Below are positions 1 through 8,233 of a stretch of DNA of 64,000 nucleotides, piece after piece; position 1 is the first letter of the stretch; each line of letters opens with the position of its first letter. The notes below the pieces were generated by a model that saw only the letters and a list, made by a program, of their open reading frames with translations, had not been told where the DNA came from and made no database searches. Source of the DNA: Stenotrophomonas nitritireducens. Its GTDB lineage: Bacteria; Pseudomonadota; Gammaproteobacteria; Xanthomonadales; Xanthomonadaceae. The stretch spans positions 1 to 64,000 of the forward strand of contig NZ_LDJG01000001.1 in the NCBI RefSeq assembly GCF_001431425.1. Reading direction: 5' to 3'. A program made the position numbers and the translations under genes.

Positions 1-1332
1 GAAGTCTTCCGTGGATGGGGGCGAGGGGAGGGCGCTGCGCGGACGCACGTGTTCGGCATCGAAATGGCAGGCGAAGGTGCTGCCCTGGCCGACTTCGCTG
101 CGGATTTCCAGCCGCGCCTGGTGCAGGCCGAGGATGTGCTTGACGATGGACAGGCCCAGGCCGGTGCCGCCGCTCTCGCGCGAACGGCTGCTGGACACGC
201 GGTAGAAACGTTCGGTCAGGCGCGGCAGGTGGTTGGCGGGAATGCCGTAGCCGGTATCGGTCACCGCCAGCACCGCGCCCTTGCCGTCGCGGGCGAAGGT
301 CAGGGTGATGCGGCCGCCGGCCGGGGTGTAGCGCACCGCGTTTGTGACCAGGTTGGAGAACGCGCTGTGCAGCTCCTTGTTGGAGCCGGCCAGGTCGACG
401 CCCGCGGTGTCTTCGACGGTGATCGTGTGGCGGCCCTGGCTGTGCGCTTCGGCCTCGCGCCGCAGCGAGGCGAGCATCGAGGTCATCGCCACGGTTTCCA
501 GTTCGGTGTGCTGCTGCGATTCGAGCCGCGACAGGGTGAGCAGGTCTTCCACCAGCTGCGCCATGCGCTGGGACTGCTTGCGCATCTCCGCCAGCATCGG
601 ACCGGTATCGGGGAAGTCCTCCGGGTCCATCATGTCCAGGTAGCCGTGAACCACGGTCAGCGGCGTGCGCAGTTCATGCGAGACATTGGCGACGAAATCG
701 CGGCGCACCTGTTCCAGGTGCAGCAGCTTGGTGACGTCGCGCGCCACCAGCAGCCAGTGGTGGTCCGAATACGGGATCAGGCGCAGGTGCAGGCGGATGC
801 CCGGATCGACCGGCGAGTTGGCGTCGAGGATCGGTTCGGCGTTGCGGCCGCCGGCCAGCCAGTGTGCCAGCGGCAGCGGCAGCAGGCGTTCGACCAGCGG
901 TGCGTCCATGTCGGCCGGATGCTGCAGGCCGAGCAACGCGGTGGCCGCTTCGTTGAACCACTGCACGCGCTGGGTGTTGCGGTCCACCACCACCACCGCG
1001 TCGGGCAGCGCCGCGGCGGCGGCGCGGTAGCTGCGCAGCATGTCGATCAGGCGCCGCTTGCGCGCGCGCATTTCCTGCTGGTTGCGGTGCAGCAGGCGAT
1101 CCAGTTCATTCCATACGCCGGTGCCGCTGGCCGTTTCCCAGCGCTGGCGCGCGGTCAGGCGCAGCAGCACCTGGCGCAGCCGCCAGTAGTGCCAGGCCAG
1201 GACGCCCAGCGCCGCCAGGGCCACCACCAGCGAAGGGAAGCCTAGCAGGGTGCCGATCAGCAGGGCCGACAACAGCAGCACGGCCACGGTGGCCAGTGTC
1301 TTCAACCAGGCGGATCGGAATTGGCGGGGCAT
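1..1332 (-). CDS. phoR: phosphate regulon sensor histidine kinase PhoR (C-terminus beyond window)
   Basis: Membrane-bound sensor kinase that phosphorylates and dephosphorylates PhoB according to phosphate supply. 444 codons are in the window and the frame is still open at base 1, so only the extreme C-terminus is missing. Near the N-terminus are two closely spaced hydrophobic stretches (about residues 11-30 and 32-48), then a PAS-like region (about 100-200). The H-box VSHELRTPL has the phospho-acceptor at His219. It is followed by the ATPase N box (NLVTNAVRY), G1 (DTGYGIP) and G2 (GGTGLGLSIV). The ATG at 1332 gives the usual start with a short cytoplasmic tail. It lies 88 bp downstream of phoB on the same strand. 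Family and role are known; the sequence matches closely. Confidence 0.93.
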   Translation of the reverse strand, partial: MPRQFRSAWLKTLATVAVLLLSALLIGTLLGFPSLVVALAALGVLAWHYWRLRQVLLRLTARQRWETASGTGVWNELDRLLHRNQQEMRARKRRLIDMLRSYRAAAAALPDAVVVVDRNTQRVQWFNEAATALLGLQHPADMDAPLVERLLPLPLAHWLAGGRNAEPILDANSPVDPGIRLHLRLIPYSDHHWLLVARDVTKLLHLEQVRRDFVANVSHELRTPLTVVHGYLDMMDPEDFPDTGPMLAEMRKQSQRMAQLVEDLLTLSRLESQQHTELETVAMTSMLASLRREAEAHSQGRHTITVEDTAGVDLAGSNKELHSAFSNLVTNAVRYTPAGGRITLTFARDGKGAVLAVTDTGYGIPANHLPRLTERFYRVSSSRSRESGGTGLGLSIVKHILGLHQARLEIRSEVGQGSTFACHFDAEHVRPRSALPSPPSTEDF

Positions 1333-1420
1333 TGCGCTCTCGGGTGTTGCGGATGGATCCGTTGGAACTGTGACCGTTTGTTATAGCAGGAAGCACCGGG
1401 GCCGGCCGCGACCCCGGAAT

Positions 1421-2110
1421 TCAGGTCGAGGCCGAAAAGCGATAGCCGGCGCCGCGCACGGTCTGCACCATGTTTTCCGCGCCGAACGGTTCCAGCGTCT
1501 TGCGCAGGCGGCGGATGTGCACGTCGATGGTGCGTTCTTCCACGTACACGCTGCCGCCCCAGACGTGGTCCAGCAGCTGCGAACGGGTATAGACCCGCTC
1601 GGGGTGGGTCATGAAGAAATGCAGCAGGCGGTATTCGGTCGGGCCGATCGAGACCGGCGCATCGCCGGCGAACACGCGGTGCGCGGCGCCGTCGATGCGG
1701 ATCGGGCCGATCGCCACGCTGCCGTCCTCGTCGTCATCGCGGGTACGGCGCATCACCGCGCGGATGCGCGCCAGCAGTTCGCGCGCCGAGAACGGCTTGA
1801 CCACGTAATCGTCCACGCCGGCTTCCAGCCCGCCTACACGGTCGTTCTCCTCGCCGCGGGCGGTGAGCATGATGATCGGCACGTCGCGGGTCAGCGTTTC
1901 CTTGCGCCAGCGCCGCGCCAGTTCCAGCCCGCTGGTGCCGGGCAGCATCCAGTCCAGCAGGATCATGTCCGGCACGCGGTCGGCGATGGCGGTCTGCGCC
2001 TCCAGCGCGTCGCCGGCATGCACCGGCTCGTATTCGCCCTTGCGCAGGGCGAAGGCGACCATGTCGCGGATCGCCGGTTCGTCATCGACGATAAGGATGC
2101 GTTTCTGCAC
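1421..2110 (-). CDS. phoB: phosphate regulon response regulator PhoB
   Basis: OmpR/PhoB-type transcription factor of 229 residues, activating phosphate-starvation genes when phosphorylated by PhoR. The receiver domain has the acidic pair D9/D10, the phospho-acceptor D53 in ILLDWMLPG and the conserved Lys in VVKPF. The C-terminal winged-helix domain ends with the wing sequence VRGAGYRF. The start is a GTG at 2110: a GGCAGG Shine-Dalgarno lies about 8 bases upstream and the protein then begins directly with the receiver sequence QKRILIVDDEP. The frame is open far upstream but has no family similarity there. A Pho box lies 56-75 bp upstream of the start, so autoregulation is expected. Confidence 0.95.
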   Translation of the reverse strand: MQKRILIVDDEPAIRDMVAFALRKGEYEPVHAGDALEAQTAIADRVPDMILLDWMLPGTSGLELARRWRKETLTRDVPIIMLTARGEENDRVGGLEAGVDDYVVKPFSARELLARIRAVMRRTRDDDEDGSVAIGPIRIDGAAHRVFAGDAPVSIGPTEYRLLHFFMTHPERVYTRSQLLDHVWGGSVYVEERTIDVHIRRLRKTLEPFGAENMVQTVRGAGYRFSAST

Positions 2111-2165
2111 GAGTTGCCTGCCGTAAAGCCCATCAGGACCGGGATGTGCCCAGTAGACTACGGTT

Positions 2166-2185
2166 TGATGACGGGTTTGTGACAG
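2166..2185 (-). promoter_or_regulatory. Pho box upstream of phoB
   Basis: Read on the minus strand the site is CTGTCACAAACCCGTCATCA. This fits the two 7-bp direct repeats (consensus CTGTCAT) separated by 4 A/T-rich bases that PhoB dimers bind. A weak -10-like TAGTCT lies about 8 bp further toward phoB, as in classical Pho-activated promoters. Autoregulation of phoBR is inferred. Confidence 0.75.
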
Positions 2186-2312
2186 CGCGGGCGGTGGCGG
2201 TTGCTGGCCGGCAGCCGCGGGAATGCATCGGCGATGCAGCCTGGCCGGTCCGCCATGGCCCGGGGTGTCCCGGTGCTCCGGCATGCGGCCGTCGGGAGGG
2301 TTTGGCCCCGGC

Positions 2313-3962
2313 CTACCGACGCTGCATGTCCGGGTCGCGCACGCCCAGCCGGCGCATTTCCAGCACGGTGGGCATGATCGCCTCGATCCGCGCATCGACC
2401 CGCGAGCGGCTCACGTAGTCCAGGTCCGGCTGCTTGAGCAGCGCCTGGAACTGGAGCAGGGCCTGCTCCGGGCGTCCATTCAGGTAAGCCGCCTCGGCAT
2501 AGGCCTCGCTGGCGCGGACGGTGTCGCCGGCCAGTTCGCAGGCGCGGGCGAAGGTGCGCTGGAATACCGGGTCGTCGCCGGCGCGGGCCAGCAGCGGGCG
2601 CAGCATGGCCTGGGCGCGCTTGCCGGCCTCCACGCCGCCCTGCTCGTTGAGTACCTGCGCATAGGTCAGCGCCACCGGCCGGCTCTGCGGCAGTTTCTGC
2701 AGCAGGGCGTCGAAGCGGCGGTTGGCCTCGGCGTGGCGGCCGCTGCGAGACTCGGCCTCGCCCAGCGCCAGGTTCACCCACAGGTTGTCCGGATGCTCGG
2801 ACTGCAGCTGCTGGAGTTCCTGCAACGCCTGCTGGACCGCGTTGCCGCCGTCGCGCAGCTGGGCGATGGCCACGCCATAGCGCTGCGGGTCGCTCAGGCC
2901 GTTCTTCTGGCTACGGCGCAGGTCCTGGTATTCGCGGACCAGTTCGGACGGAGTGGGGGCGCTGAGCACGCGCAGGCGTTCGCGCGCCCAGTCGAACTGG
3001 CCGCTGGGGCCGCTGGGCAGGCCGATCGACGGCAGCGACAGCTGCATCGAGCCGGGCAGCAGCGGGTTGCCGCTGGCCTTGATCGGGTCGGTGCTGGGCT
3101 GGGTGGGGTTCACCCGCTCCTGGCGCACGCCGGTGGGCGTGGCCGTGGTCAGCAGTACCGTGTCCTTCTTCATCTGCTCGGCGCGGGACTTGGCCTCGCT
3201 GATGCGGGTGACGGTGACCGGGTGGGTGCGCAGGAAATCCGGCGTGGAATAGCCGCCCTCGTTGCCGCGCATCGCCGCCGACATGCGCTCGAAGAAGCCG
3301 GCCATCGCATCGACGTCGTAGCCGCTGCGGGCCAGGGTACGGATGCCGAGCCGGTCGGCCTCCGATTCGTTGGAGCGGGTGAAGTTGATCTGCAGCTGCT
3401 GCATCAGGCCCATGCCCGAGGTGATCGCCGCGATGGTGGCGTCGCCGGAGGAGTTGCCGCCGGCCTGCTGCGCGGCGACCACCGCCGCCAGCATGCCCAG
3501 CAGGATCGGGATCTGGTCGCGCTGGGCCTTCTCCACGCTGCGCAGCACGTGCTGCTGGGTGACGTGCGAGATCTCGTGCGACAGCACCGCCGCGACCTCG
3601 TCCTCGCGCTCGGCGGTCAGCACCAGGCCGGCGTTCATGCCGATATAGCCGCCCAGCGTGGCGAAGGCGTTGATCTGCCGGTCCTTGAGCATGAAGAAGG
3701 TGAATTTCTGCTGCGGCTGGGCGCTGTTGGAGCCCAGCCGGGTGCCCATGGCCTGCAGCCAGTCGTCGATCAGCGGGTCGTCGACCAGATAGCCGTAGTT
3801 GCGCAGCTCGCGCAGCATCATGCCGCCGTACTCGGCCTGCCGCGCCGGAGTGAGCAGTTCGCCGGCGGACGAACCGATGTCCGGCAGCTTGCTTTCCTGG
3901 GCCCGGGAAAGAGGCGTGGCCAGGGCCAGGGCGACGGCGGTGGCGAGCAGCAGGGTACGCAA
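2313..3962 (-). CDS. periplasmic M48 metallopeptidase with TPR repeats (BepA-like)
   Basis: Secreted zinc protease/chaperone of 549 residues. The zinc motif HEISH is at residues 129-133 and the third ligand is the Glu of SNESEADRLG about 60 residues later. The C-terminal half is Ala/Leu/Arg-rich tetratricopeptide-like helices. BepA/YfgC family members help assemble LptD and degrade misassembled outer-membrane proteins. The start chosen is a TTG (3962) behind a GGAG, because it begins exactly at a signal peptide (RTLLLATAVALALATPLSRAQ). The in-frame ATGs upstream add sequence that is not signal-peptide-like. It is longer than E. coli BepA (487) because of extra TPR sequence. It is divergent from the glutaredoxin gene; 152 bp separate them. 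Confidence 0.85.
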   Translation of the reverse strand: MRTLLLATAVALALATPLSRAQESKLPDIGSSAGELLTPARQAEYGGMMLRELRNYGYLVDDPLIDDWLQAMGTRLGSNSAQPQQKFTFFMLKDRQINAFATLGGYIGMNAGLVLTAEREDEVAAVLSHEISHVTQQHVLRSVEKAQRDQIPILLGMLAAVVAAQQAGGNSSGDATIAAITSGMGLMQQLQINFTRSNESEADRLGIRTLARSGYDVDAMAGFFERMSAAMRGNEGGYSTPDFLRTHPVTVTRISEAKSRAEQMKKDTVLLTTATPTGVRQERVNPTQPSTDPIKASGNPLLPGSMQLSLPSIGLPSGPSGQFDWARERLRVLSAPTPSELVREYQDLRRSQKNGLSDPQRYGVAIAQLRDGGNAVQQALQELQQLQSEHPDNLWVNLALGEAESRSGRHAEANRRFDALLQKLPQSRPVALTYAQVLNEQGGVEAGKRAQAMLRPLLARAGDDPVFQRTFARACELAGDTVRASEAYAEAAYLNGRPEQALLQFQALLKQPDLDYVSRSRVDARIEAIMPTVLEMRRLGVRDPDMQRR

Positions 3963-4114
3963 GCGTTGGGGCTCCGGTGGGGCTGGGCGGAGGATGACGG
4001 GGAAGCGCGGGCGCGGTGTGAAGCACAGGTTAACCCGCAGTGTTCCAGCGGTGACCGATGCGATCCGGCGCGCCGGTACCATATAGGGACATCGTTTCCC
4101 GCGTGGAGTTTCCC

Positions 4115-4390
4115 GTGAGCAGCCAGACACCCGAGATCACCCTGTATTCCACCGCCGTGTGCCCGTACTGCGTGGCGGCCAAGAACTTCCTCAAGAGCAA
4201 GGGCCAGACCTGGAACGAGGTGCGCATCGACCTGGACCCGGCCGAGCGCGAAAAGATGATGGCGCGCACCCGCCGCACCAGCGTGCCGCAGATTTTCGTC
4301 GGCGACGTCCACGTCGGCGGCTACGACGACATGATGGCGCTGCACCGCGCCGGCAAGCTCGAGCCGCTGCTGGCGGGGCAGGGCGGATGA
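4115..4390 (+). CDS. grxC: glutaredoxin 3 (dithiol, CPYC)
   Basis: Small cytosolic thiol-disulfide oxidoreductase of 91 residues that uses glutathione. The active site CPYC is Cys16-Cys19. The cis-Pro and glutathione-binding segment TSVPQIFVGDVHVGGYDD is intact. The GTG start at 4115 is preceded by GGAG at 4104-4107, which decides against the longer open frame. Its stop overlaps the next gene's ATG (ATGA), so the two are probably co-translated. Confidence 0.93.
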   Translation: MSSQTPEITLYSTAVCPYCVAAKNFLKSKGQTWNEVRIDLDPAEREKMMARTRRTSVPQIFVGDVHVGGYDDMMALHRAGKLEPLLAGQGG

Positions 4391-4776
4391 GCGGCGGCGA
4401 CAAGGACCGCCTGGCCGAATTCACCGAATTCCGCCAGCGCATGAACCAGCGCATCCTCGCCGAGCCGAACCAGGTCGTGCGGCGCTTCTTCGCGCTGGAT
4501 ACGCAGACCTACCAGGCCGGCGCGCTGGATGTGAAGACCAAGGAGCTGCTGGGGCTGGTGGCCTCGCTGGTACTGCGCTGCGACGACTGCATCAGCTACC
4601 ACGTGGCCCAGTGCAAGGACGCCGGGGTCAACCGCGAGGAGTTCTTCGAGACCTTCTCGGTGGGGCTGGTGGTCGGCGGTTCCATCGTGATCCCGCACCT
4701 GCGGCGCGCGGTGGATTTCCTGGACCAGCTGGAGTCCGGGGCCGTGCAGGCGCCGGCCGGGCACGACCACGGCTGA
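4387..4776 (+). CDS. carboxymuconolactone decarboxylase/AhpD-family protein
   Basis: Protein of 129 residues with the AhpD-like helical fold. The redox motif is Cys65-Asp-Asp-Cys68 with His72 four residues on (RCDDCISYH). In AhpD-family alkylhydroperoxidases this cysteine pair transfers electrons to a peroxidase; in true carboxymuconolactone decarboxylases it is absent, so a redox role is more likely here. Coupling by ATGA overlap to a glutaredoxin supports thiol/peroxide metabolism. The physiological partner is not visible in the window. Confidence 0.8.
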   Translation: MSGGDKDRLAEFTEFRQRMNQRILAEPNQVVRRFFALDTQTYQAGALDVKTKELLGLVASLVLRCDDCISYHVAQCKDAGVNREEFFETFSVGLVVGGSIVIPHLRRAVDFLDQLESGAVQAPAGHDHG

Positions 4777-4906
4777 ACCTGCGACCTTGGTCCAGTTGGG
4801 GCGGGGCGGGCGGATCGGGCATAATTGACAGCTGAAACTTTTGGATGCGCCTGATCCCGGGCAGCCGGCTGGCGCGCGCTCCCCCACACTGTTCGGAACC
4901 CAAATC

Positions 4907-5911
4907 ATGACGCAGACAATCACCGTCATCCGCGGCGATGGCATCGGCCCGGAAATCATGGACGCCACCCTGTTCGTGCTGGACAAGCTCGGTGCCGGGC
5001 TGTCCTACGAATTCGCCGACGCCGGCCTGGCCGCGCTGGAAAAGCACGGTGAGCTGATCCCGGCCGGCACGCTGGAATCGATCAAGAAGAACAAGGTCGC
5101 CCTGAAGAGCCCGCTGACCACGCCGGTCGGTGGCGGTTTCAGCTCGATCAACGTTGCCCTGCGTCGCCAGTTCGACCTGTATGCCAACGTGCGCCCGGCC
5201 ATCTCGTTCCCGAACACCAAGTCGCGCTACGAGAACATCAACATGATCACGGTGCGTGAGAATACCGAAGGCGCCTACCTGGCCGAAGGCCAGGAAGTGT
5301 CGGCCGACGGCGAGACCGCGTTCTCCGGCACCCGCATCACCCGCAAGGGCTCCGAGCGCATCGTGCGTTACGCCTTCGAGCTGGCCAAGAGCACCGGCCG
5401 CAAGAAGGTCACCGCCGTGCACAAGGCCAACATCATCAAGTCGACCTCGGGCCTGTTCCTGGACGTGGCGCGCGAAGTCGCCGCCAAGTACCCGGAAATC
5501 GAGTTCCAGGAAATGATCGTCGACAACGCCTGCATGCAGCTGGTGATGCGTCCGGAGCAGTTCGACATCATCGTCACCACCAACCTGTTCGGTGACATCA
5601 TCTCCGACCTGTGTGCTGGTCTGGTCGGCGGCCTGGGCCTGGCCCCGGGTGCCAACATCGGCGTTGACGTGGCCATCTTCGAAGCCGTGCACGGCACCGC
5701 GCCGGACATTGCCGGCCAGGGCAAGGCCAACCCGGTCGCGCTGCTGCTGGGTGCTGCGCAGATGCTGGACCATGTCGGCCAGCCGGAAAACGCCGAGCGC
5801 CTGCGCAAGGCCATTGTTGCCACGATGGAAGCCAAGGATTCGCTGACCGGCGACCTCGGCGGCACCGGCACCACCATGGGCTTCGCCCAGGCCATCGCCA
5901 GCCGCCTCTGA
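4907..5911 (+). CDS. icd: NAD-dependent isocitrate dehydrogenase
   Basis: TCA-cycle enzyme converting isocitrate to 2-oxoglutarate and CO2; 334 residues. It is the short isocitrate/isopropylmalate dehydrogenase type rather than the 415-residue E. coli NADP enzyme. Visible are the N-terminal GDGIGPEI, the substrate-binding region RENTEGAY, the Mg/substrate Asp segment DNACMQLV, NLFGDIISDL, and the cofactor loop EAVHGTAPDIAGQ. The alternative, isopropylmalate dehydrogenase, is less likely: leu genes are absent nearby and RENTEGAYLAEGQ is characteristic of this family. The ATG at 4907 has no strong Shine-Dalgarno. A -10-like CATAAT lies near 4820. A strong terminator follows. Confidence 0.9.
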   Translation: MTQTITVIRGDGIGPEIMDATLFVLDKLGAGLSYEFADAGLAALEKHGELIPAGTLESIKKNKVALKSPLTTPVGGGFSSINVALRRQFDLYANVRPAISFPNTKSRYENINMITVRENTEGAYLAEGQEVSADGETAFSGTRITRKGSERIVRYAFELAKSTGRKKVTAVHKANIIKSTSGLFLDVAREVAAKYPEIEFQEMIVDNACMQLVMRPEQFDIIVTTNLFGDIISDLCAGLVGGLGLAPGANIGVDVAIFEAVHGTAPDIAGQGKANPVALLLGAAQMLDHVGQPENAERLRKAIVATMEAKDSLTGDLGGTGTTMGFAQAIASRL

Positions 5912-5938
5912 TTGCAGCTGCGGTAGTTGGTGTTGCAG

Positions 5939-5967
5939 AAAACGGAGCGCGAAAGCGCTCCGTTTTT
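5939..5967 (+). terminator. rho-independent terminator of icd
   Basis: A 12-bp stem AAAACGGAGCGC/GCGCTCCGTTTT with a GAAA tetraloop followed by T residues, 27 bp after the icd stop. Confidence 0.9.
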
Positions 5968-5973
5968 GTTGAT

Positions 5974-6180
5974 GTGGTGCCGAGCCATGCTCGGCAGGGG
6001 CATTGCCGACAATGCATCGGCCCATCGGCATCTTGTAGGGGGGGGGGCGTCAGCCGCAAAGCTGGCTGCAATGAAATCGCAGCCGGCGCTGGGTCGGATT
6101 GATCGTCGACTTCGCGGCTTATGCCGCTCCTGCAAGCTGGATCCTTGCGGAAGCCCCAGCCGAGCATGGCTCGGCACTAC
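5974..6180. repeat. inverted pair of GTAG-type REP palindromes
   Basis: The stretch 5912-6240 has no gene. At 5974-5995 is GTGGTGCCGAGCCATGCTCGGC; at 6159-6180 is the reverse complement of the same 22-mer with one change (GTAG instead of GTGG). The head tetranucleotide plus palindrome, in facing orientation, is the layout of SMAG/GTAG REPs known in Stenotrophomonas and relatives. Between them lie a run of ten Gs (6038-6047) and a degenerate GGAGCGGCATAAGCCGCGA palindrome (minus strand, around 6110-6130), a second REP type. Confidence 0.75.
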
Positions 6181-6190
6181 AAATCAGCAC

Positions 6191-6221
6191 GGGCGCCTTC
6201 GGTTCACAAAGGCGCCCTTTT
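6191..6221 (+). terminator. stem-loop with T run between icd and the BI-1 gene
   Basis: GGGCGCCTT/AAGGCGCCC stem (6191-6199 and 6209-6217) followed by TTTTC on the plus strand. It lies just past the 3' end of the minus-strand BI-1 gene, where it may also stall transcription; only the plus-strand reading has the T run. Confidence 0.6.
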
Positions 6222-6240
6222 CATGCCGCCTGCAACAGCC

Positions 6241-7002
6241 TCAGTTGCGTGACTGCAGCTTGGACAGCAAACGCAGGAACTCGATGTACAGCCATACCAG
6301 GGTGACCATCAGCCCGAACGCGCCGTACCACTCCATGTACTTTGGCGCACCGGCTTCCACGCCGCTCTCGATGAAGTCGAAATCCAGCACCAGGTTCAAC
6401 GCGGCGACCACCACCACGAACAGGCTGAAGCCGATGCCGACCAGCCCGGAATCGTGGATGAAGGGAATGCGCACGCCGAACAGGCCCAGCACGATGGTCG
6501 CCAGGTAGACCAGCGCGATGCCGCCGGTAGCCGCCACCACGCCGAGCTTGAAATTTTCGGTGGCCTTGATCAGCCCGCTGCGATAGGCGAACAACAGTGC
6601 GAACAGGGTGCCGAAGGTCAGCAGTACCGCCTGGAACACGATGCCGTGGAAGCGCGCTTCGTAGATCGCCGAGATCGTGCCCAGGAACAGGCCTTCGGCC
6701 AAGGCATACAGCGGCGCGCTCACTGGCGCCCAGTTCTTCTTGAAGACGGTGACCATCGCCAGCACGAAGCCGCCGATCATGCCGCCCCACAGGTACAGGC
6801 GCGCACCGTTGGCGAGTTCGCCGGTGCCGGTCAGGGTGTGGTTCCATGCGAAGGCGGCGGTCAGCACGGCCAACAGCAACAGCAGGCCGGTCTTGTTGAC
6901 GGTGCCGTTGAGGGTCATCGCATCGGCGCCGCGGGAGACCACGGTGCCACTGCCCAGGTCGAGGAAGGTGGAGTCGGAGAGGGCGGGGTTGCCGCTGCGC
7001 AT
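6241..7002 (-). CDS. Bax inhibitor-1/YccA family membrane protein
   Basis: Inner-membrane protein of 253 residues with a polar N-terminus (about 50 residues) followed by seven hydrophobic helices. It ends with a short basic tail, the general plan of BI-1/TMBIM proteins. Bacterial members are pH-dependent calcium-leak channels (BsYetJ) or FtsH-associated modulators (YccA). The ATG at 7002 has AGGAG about ten bases upstream; the upstream in-frame extension is rejected. No operon partner is visible; the tRNA cluster begins on the other side. Confidence 0.88.
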   Translation of the reverse strand: MRSGNPALSDSTFLDLGSGTVVSRGADAMTLNGTVNKTGLLLLLAVLTAAFAWNHTLTGTGELANGARLYLWGGMIGGFVLAMVTVFKKNWAPVSAPLYALAEGLFLGTISAIYEARFHGIVFQAVLLTFGTLFALLFAYRSGLIKATENFKLGVVAATGGIALVYLATIVLGLFGVRIPFIHDSGLVGIGFSLFVVVVAALNLVLDFDFIESGVEAGAPKYMEWYGAFGLMVTLVWLYIEFLRLLSKLQSRN

Positions 7003-7068
7003 GAGGGGCTCCTGGAGAGGCGGGAATGCCGGCAGCATAACCAACCGCCGTCGCGATGAAATCCGCCG

Positions 7069-7097
7069 TTGACAGACTGCTCCACAGTTCCGACAAT
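7069..7097 (+). promoter_or_regulatory. sigma-70 promoter of the tRNA cluster
   Basis: TTGACA (7069-7074), 17-bp spacer, GACAAT (7092-7097), about 39 bp before tRNA-Pro. Perfect -35 and optimal spacing. Confidence 0.7.
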
Positions 7098-7135
7098 AGC
7101 CGACCTTTCGGGGGGAACCTCGGGAGATTCACCGC

Positions 7136-7212
7136 CGGGGTATAGCGCAGTCTGGTAGCGCGCCTGCTTTGGGAGCAGGATGTCGGGGGTTCGAATCCCT
7201 CTACCCCGACCA
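7136..7212 (+). tRNA. tRNA-Pro (TGG)
   Basis: 77 nt including encoded CCA. Acceptor CGGGGTA/TACCCCG; anticodon stem CCTGC/GCAGG enclosing TTTGGGA, anticodon TGG; T arm GGGGGTTCGAATCCC. Confidence 0.97.
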
Positions 7213-7256
7213 TCCGATGCGACCAGCGCGCGTTGGAGTGCGACGATCCGGTCAGA

Positions 7257-7333
7257 GCGCCCGTAGCTCAACTGGATAGAGCACCGGCCTTCTAAGCCGG
7301 CGGTTACAGGTTCGATTCCTGTCGGGCGCGCCA
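7257..7333 (+). tRNA. tRNA-Arg (TCT)
   Basis: 77 nt with encoded CCA. Acceptor GCGCCCG/CGGGCGC; anticodon stem CCGGC/GCCGG with loop CTTCTAA, anticodon TCT. Confidence 0.97.
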
Positions 7334-7367
7334 ATCGGTGCAAGCGGTAGGTTGCAGGTTTTCAGTG

Positions 7368-7444
7368 GTGGCTGTAGCTCAGTTGGTTAGAGTACCGGAT
7401 TGTGATTCCGGTGGTCGGGGGTTCGAATCCCCTCAGCCACCCCA
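7368..7444 (+). tRNA. tRNA-His (GTG)
   Basis: 77 nt with CCA; acceptor GTGGCTG/CAGCCAC, C73 and an encoded G at -1 (7367), the identity elements of tRNA-His. Anticodon GTG in loop TTGTGAT. Confidence 0.97.
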
Positions 7445-7480
7445 CTGAACAACAAAGACGTCGGAATGTGTATTCCGGGG

Positions 7481-7509
7481 TTGAAAGAACTGAAGGGTGC
7501 GGGTAACAT
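7481..7509 (+). promoter_or_regulatory. promoter of tRNA-Lys
   Basis: TTGAAA (7481-7486), 17-bp spacer, TAACAT (7504-7509), 17 bp before the tRNA-Lys start. Confidence 0.6.
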
Positions 7510-7526
7510 TCGCTCCCTGATTTTCA

Positions 7527-7602
<76 letters not shown>

Positions 7603-7607
7603 ATAAG

Positions 7608-7639
7608 AACAGCCACCTGGTACGCCGGGTGGCTGTTTT
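7608..7639 (+). terminator. terminator after tRNA-Lys copy 1
   Basis: Stem AACAGCCACC/GGTGGCTGTT followed by TTTTC. Confidence 0.8.
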
Positions 7640-7713
7640 CCTCTCAAGGTGAGGATCCTGCGTTTTCCAGCAGGAGTCCGGTGTCGCATGTGGTAACGCG
7701 CGCCGTTGTTTCA

Positions 7714-7789
7714 GGGCTGTTAGCTCAGTTGGTAGAGCAGTTGACTCTTAATCAATAGGTCCAAGGTTCGAATCCTTGACAGCCCACCA
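7714..7789 (+). tRNA. tRNA-Lys (CTT), copy 2
   Basis: 76 nt with CCA, nearly identical to copy 1. The acceptor carries the compensated pair GGGCTGT/ACAGCCC, and one base differs 3' of the anticodon stem. Anticodon CTT. Confidence 0.96.
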
Positions 7790-7792
7790 GAC

Positions 7793-7826
7793 AAGGGCAT
7801 CCGCTGCGGCGGGTGCCCTTTTCTTT
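7793..7826 (+). terminator. terminator after tRNA-Lys copy 2
   Basis: Imperfect stem AAGGGCATCCGC/GCGGGTGCCCTT followed by TTTTCTTT. Confidence 0.75.
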
Positions 7827-7981
7827 GCCTCCTCGCTGGCGAGCCGGACCGGATCTGCAGGCGCGCTGTGCGGCAACCGGCGCCACCACTCGGGCGGGTT
7901 GTATCGCGGGCGATCGCTTGCGCGACCAGGGGCTGTTCCGGGGGTTTTTTGCCCGCAGGTCTGCAACAATGCCGGCCGGAC

Positions 7982-8066
<85 letters not shown>

Positions 8067-8233
8067 TCCGTGAGTCGGCCGGATGGTCCTTGGGCGCGCC
8101 TGTCCGGCGGCAGGCTGGAAGCGCCAGCCGGAATCGGCGAAACTACAGGGCTGCGGCGGAATCGTGTCCGTCGGAAACCGTTCATCTTCCACATCGTACC
8201 GGGGCCTGGGCGCCACCGGTGGCAGGAGTCCAC

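Noticed and set aside
49-1245. Long plus-strand open frame opposite phoR
   Set aside because: It is the complement of the phoR coding sequence; composition is Gln/Arg/Val/Ala-rich with no family features, typical of antisense frames in G+C-rich DNA.
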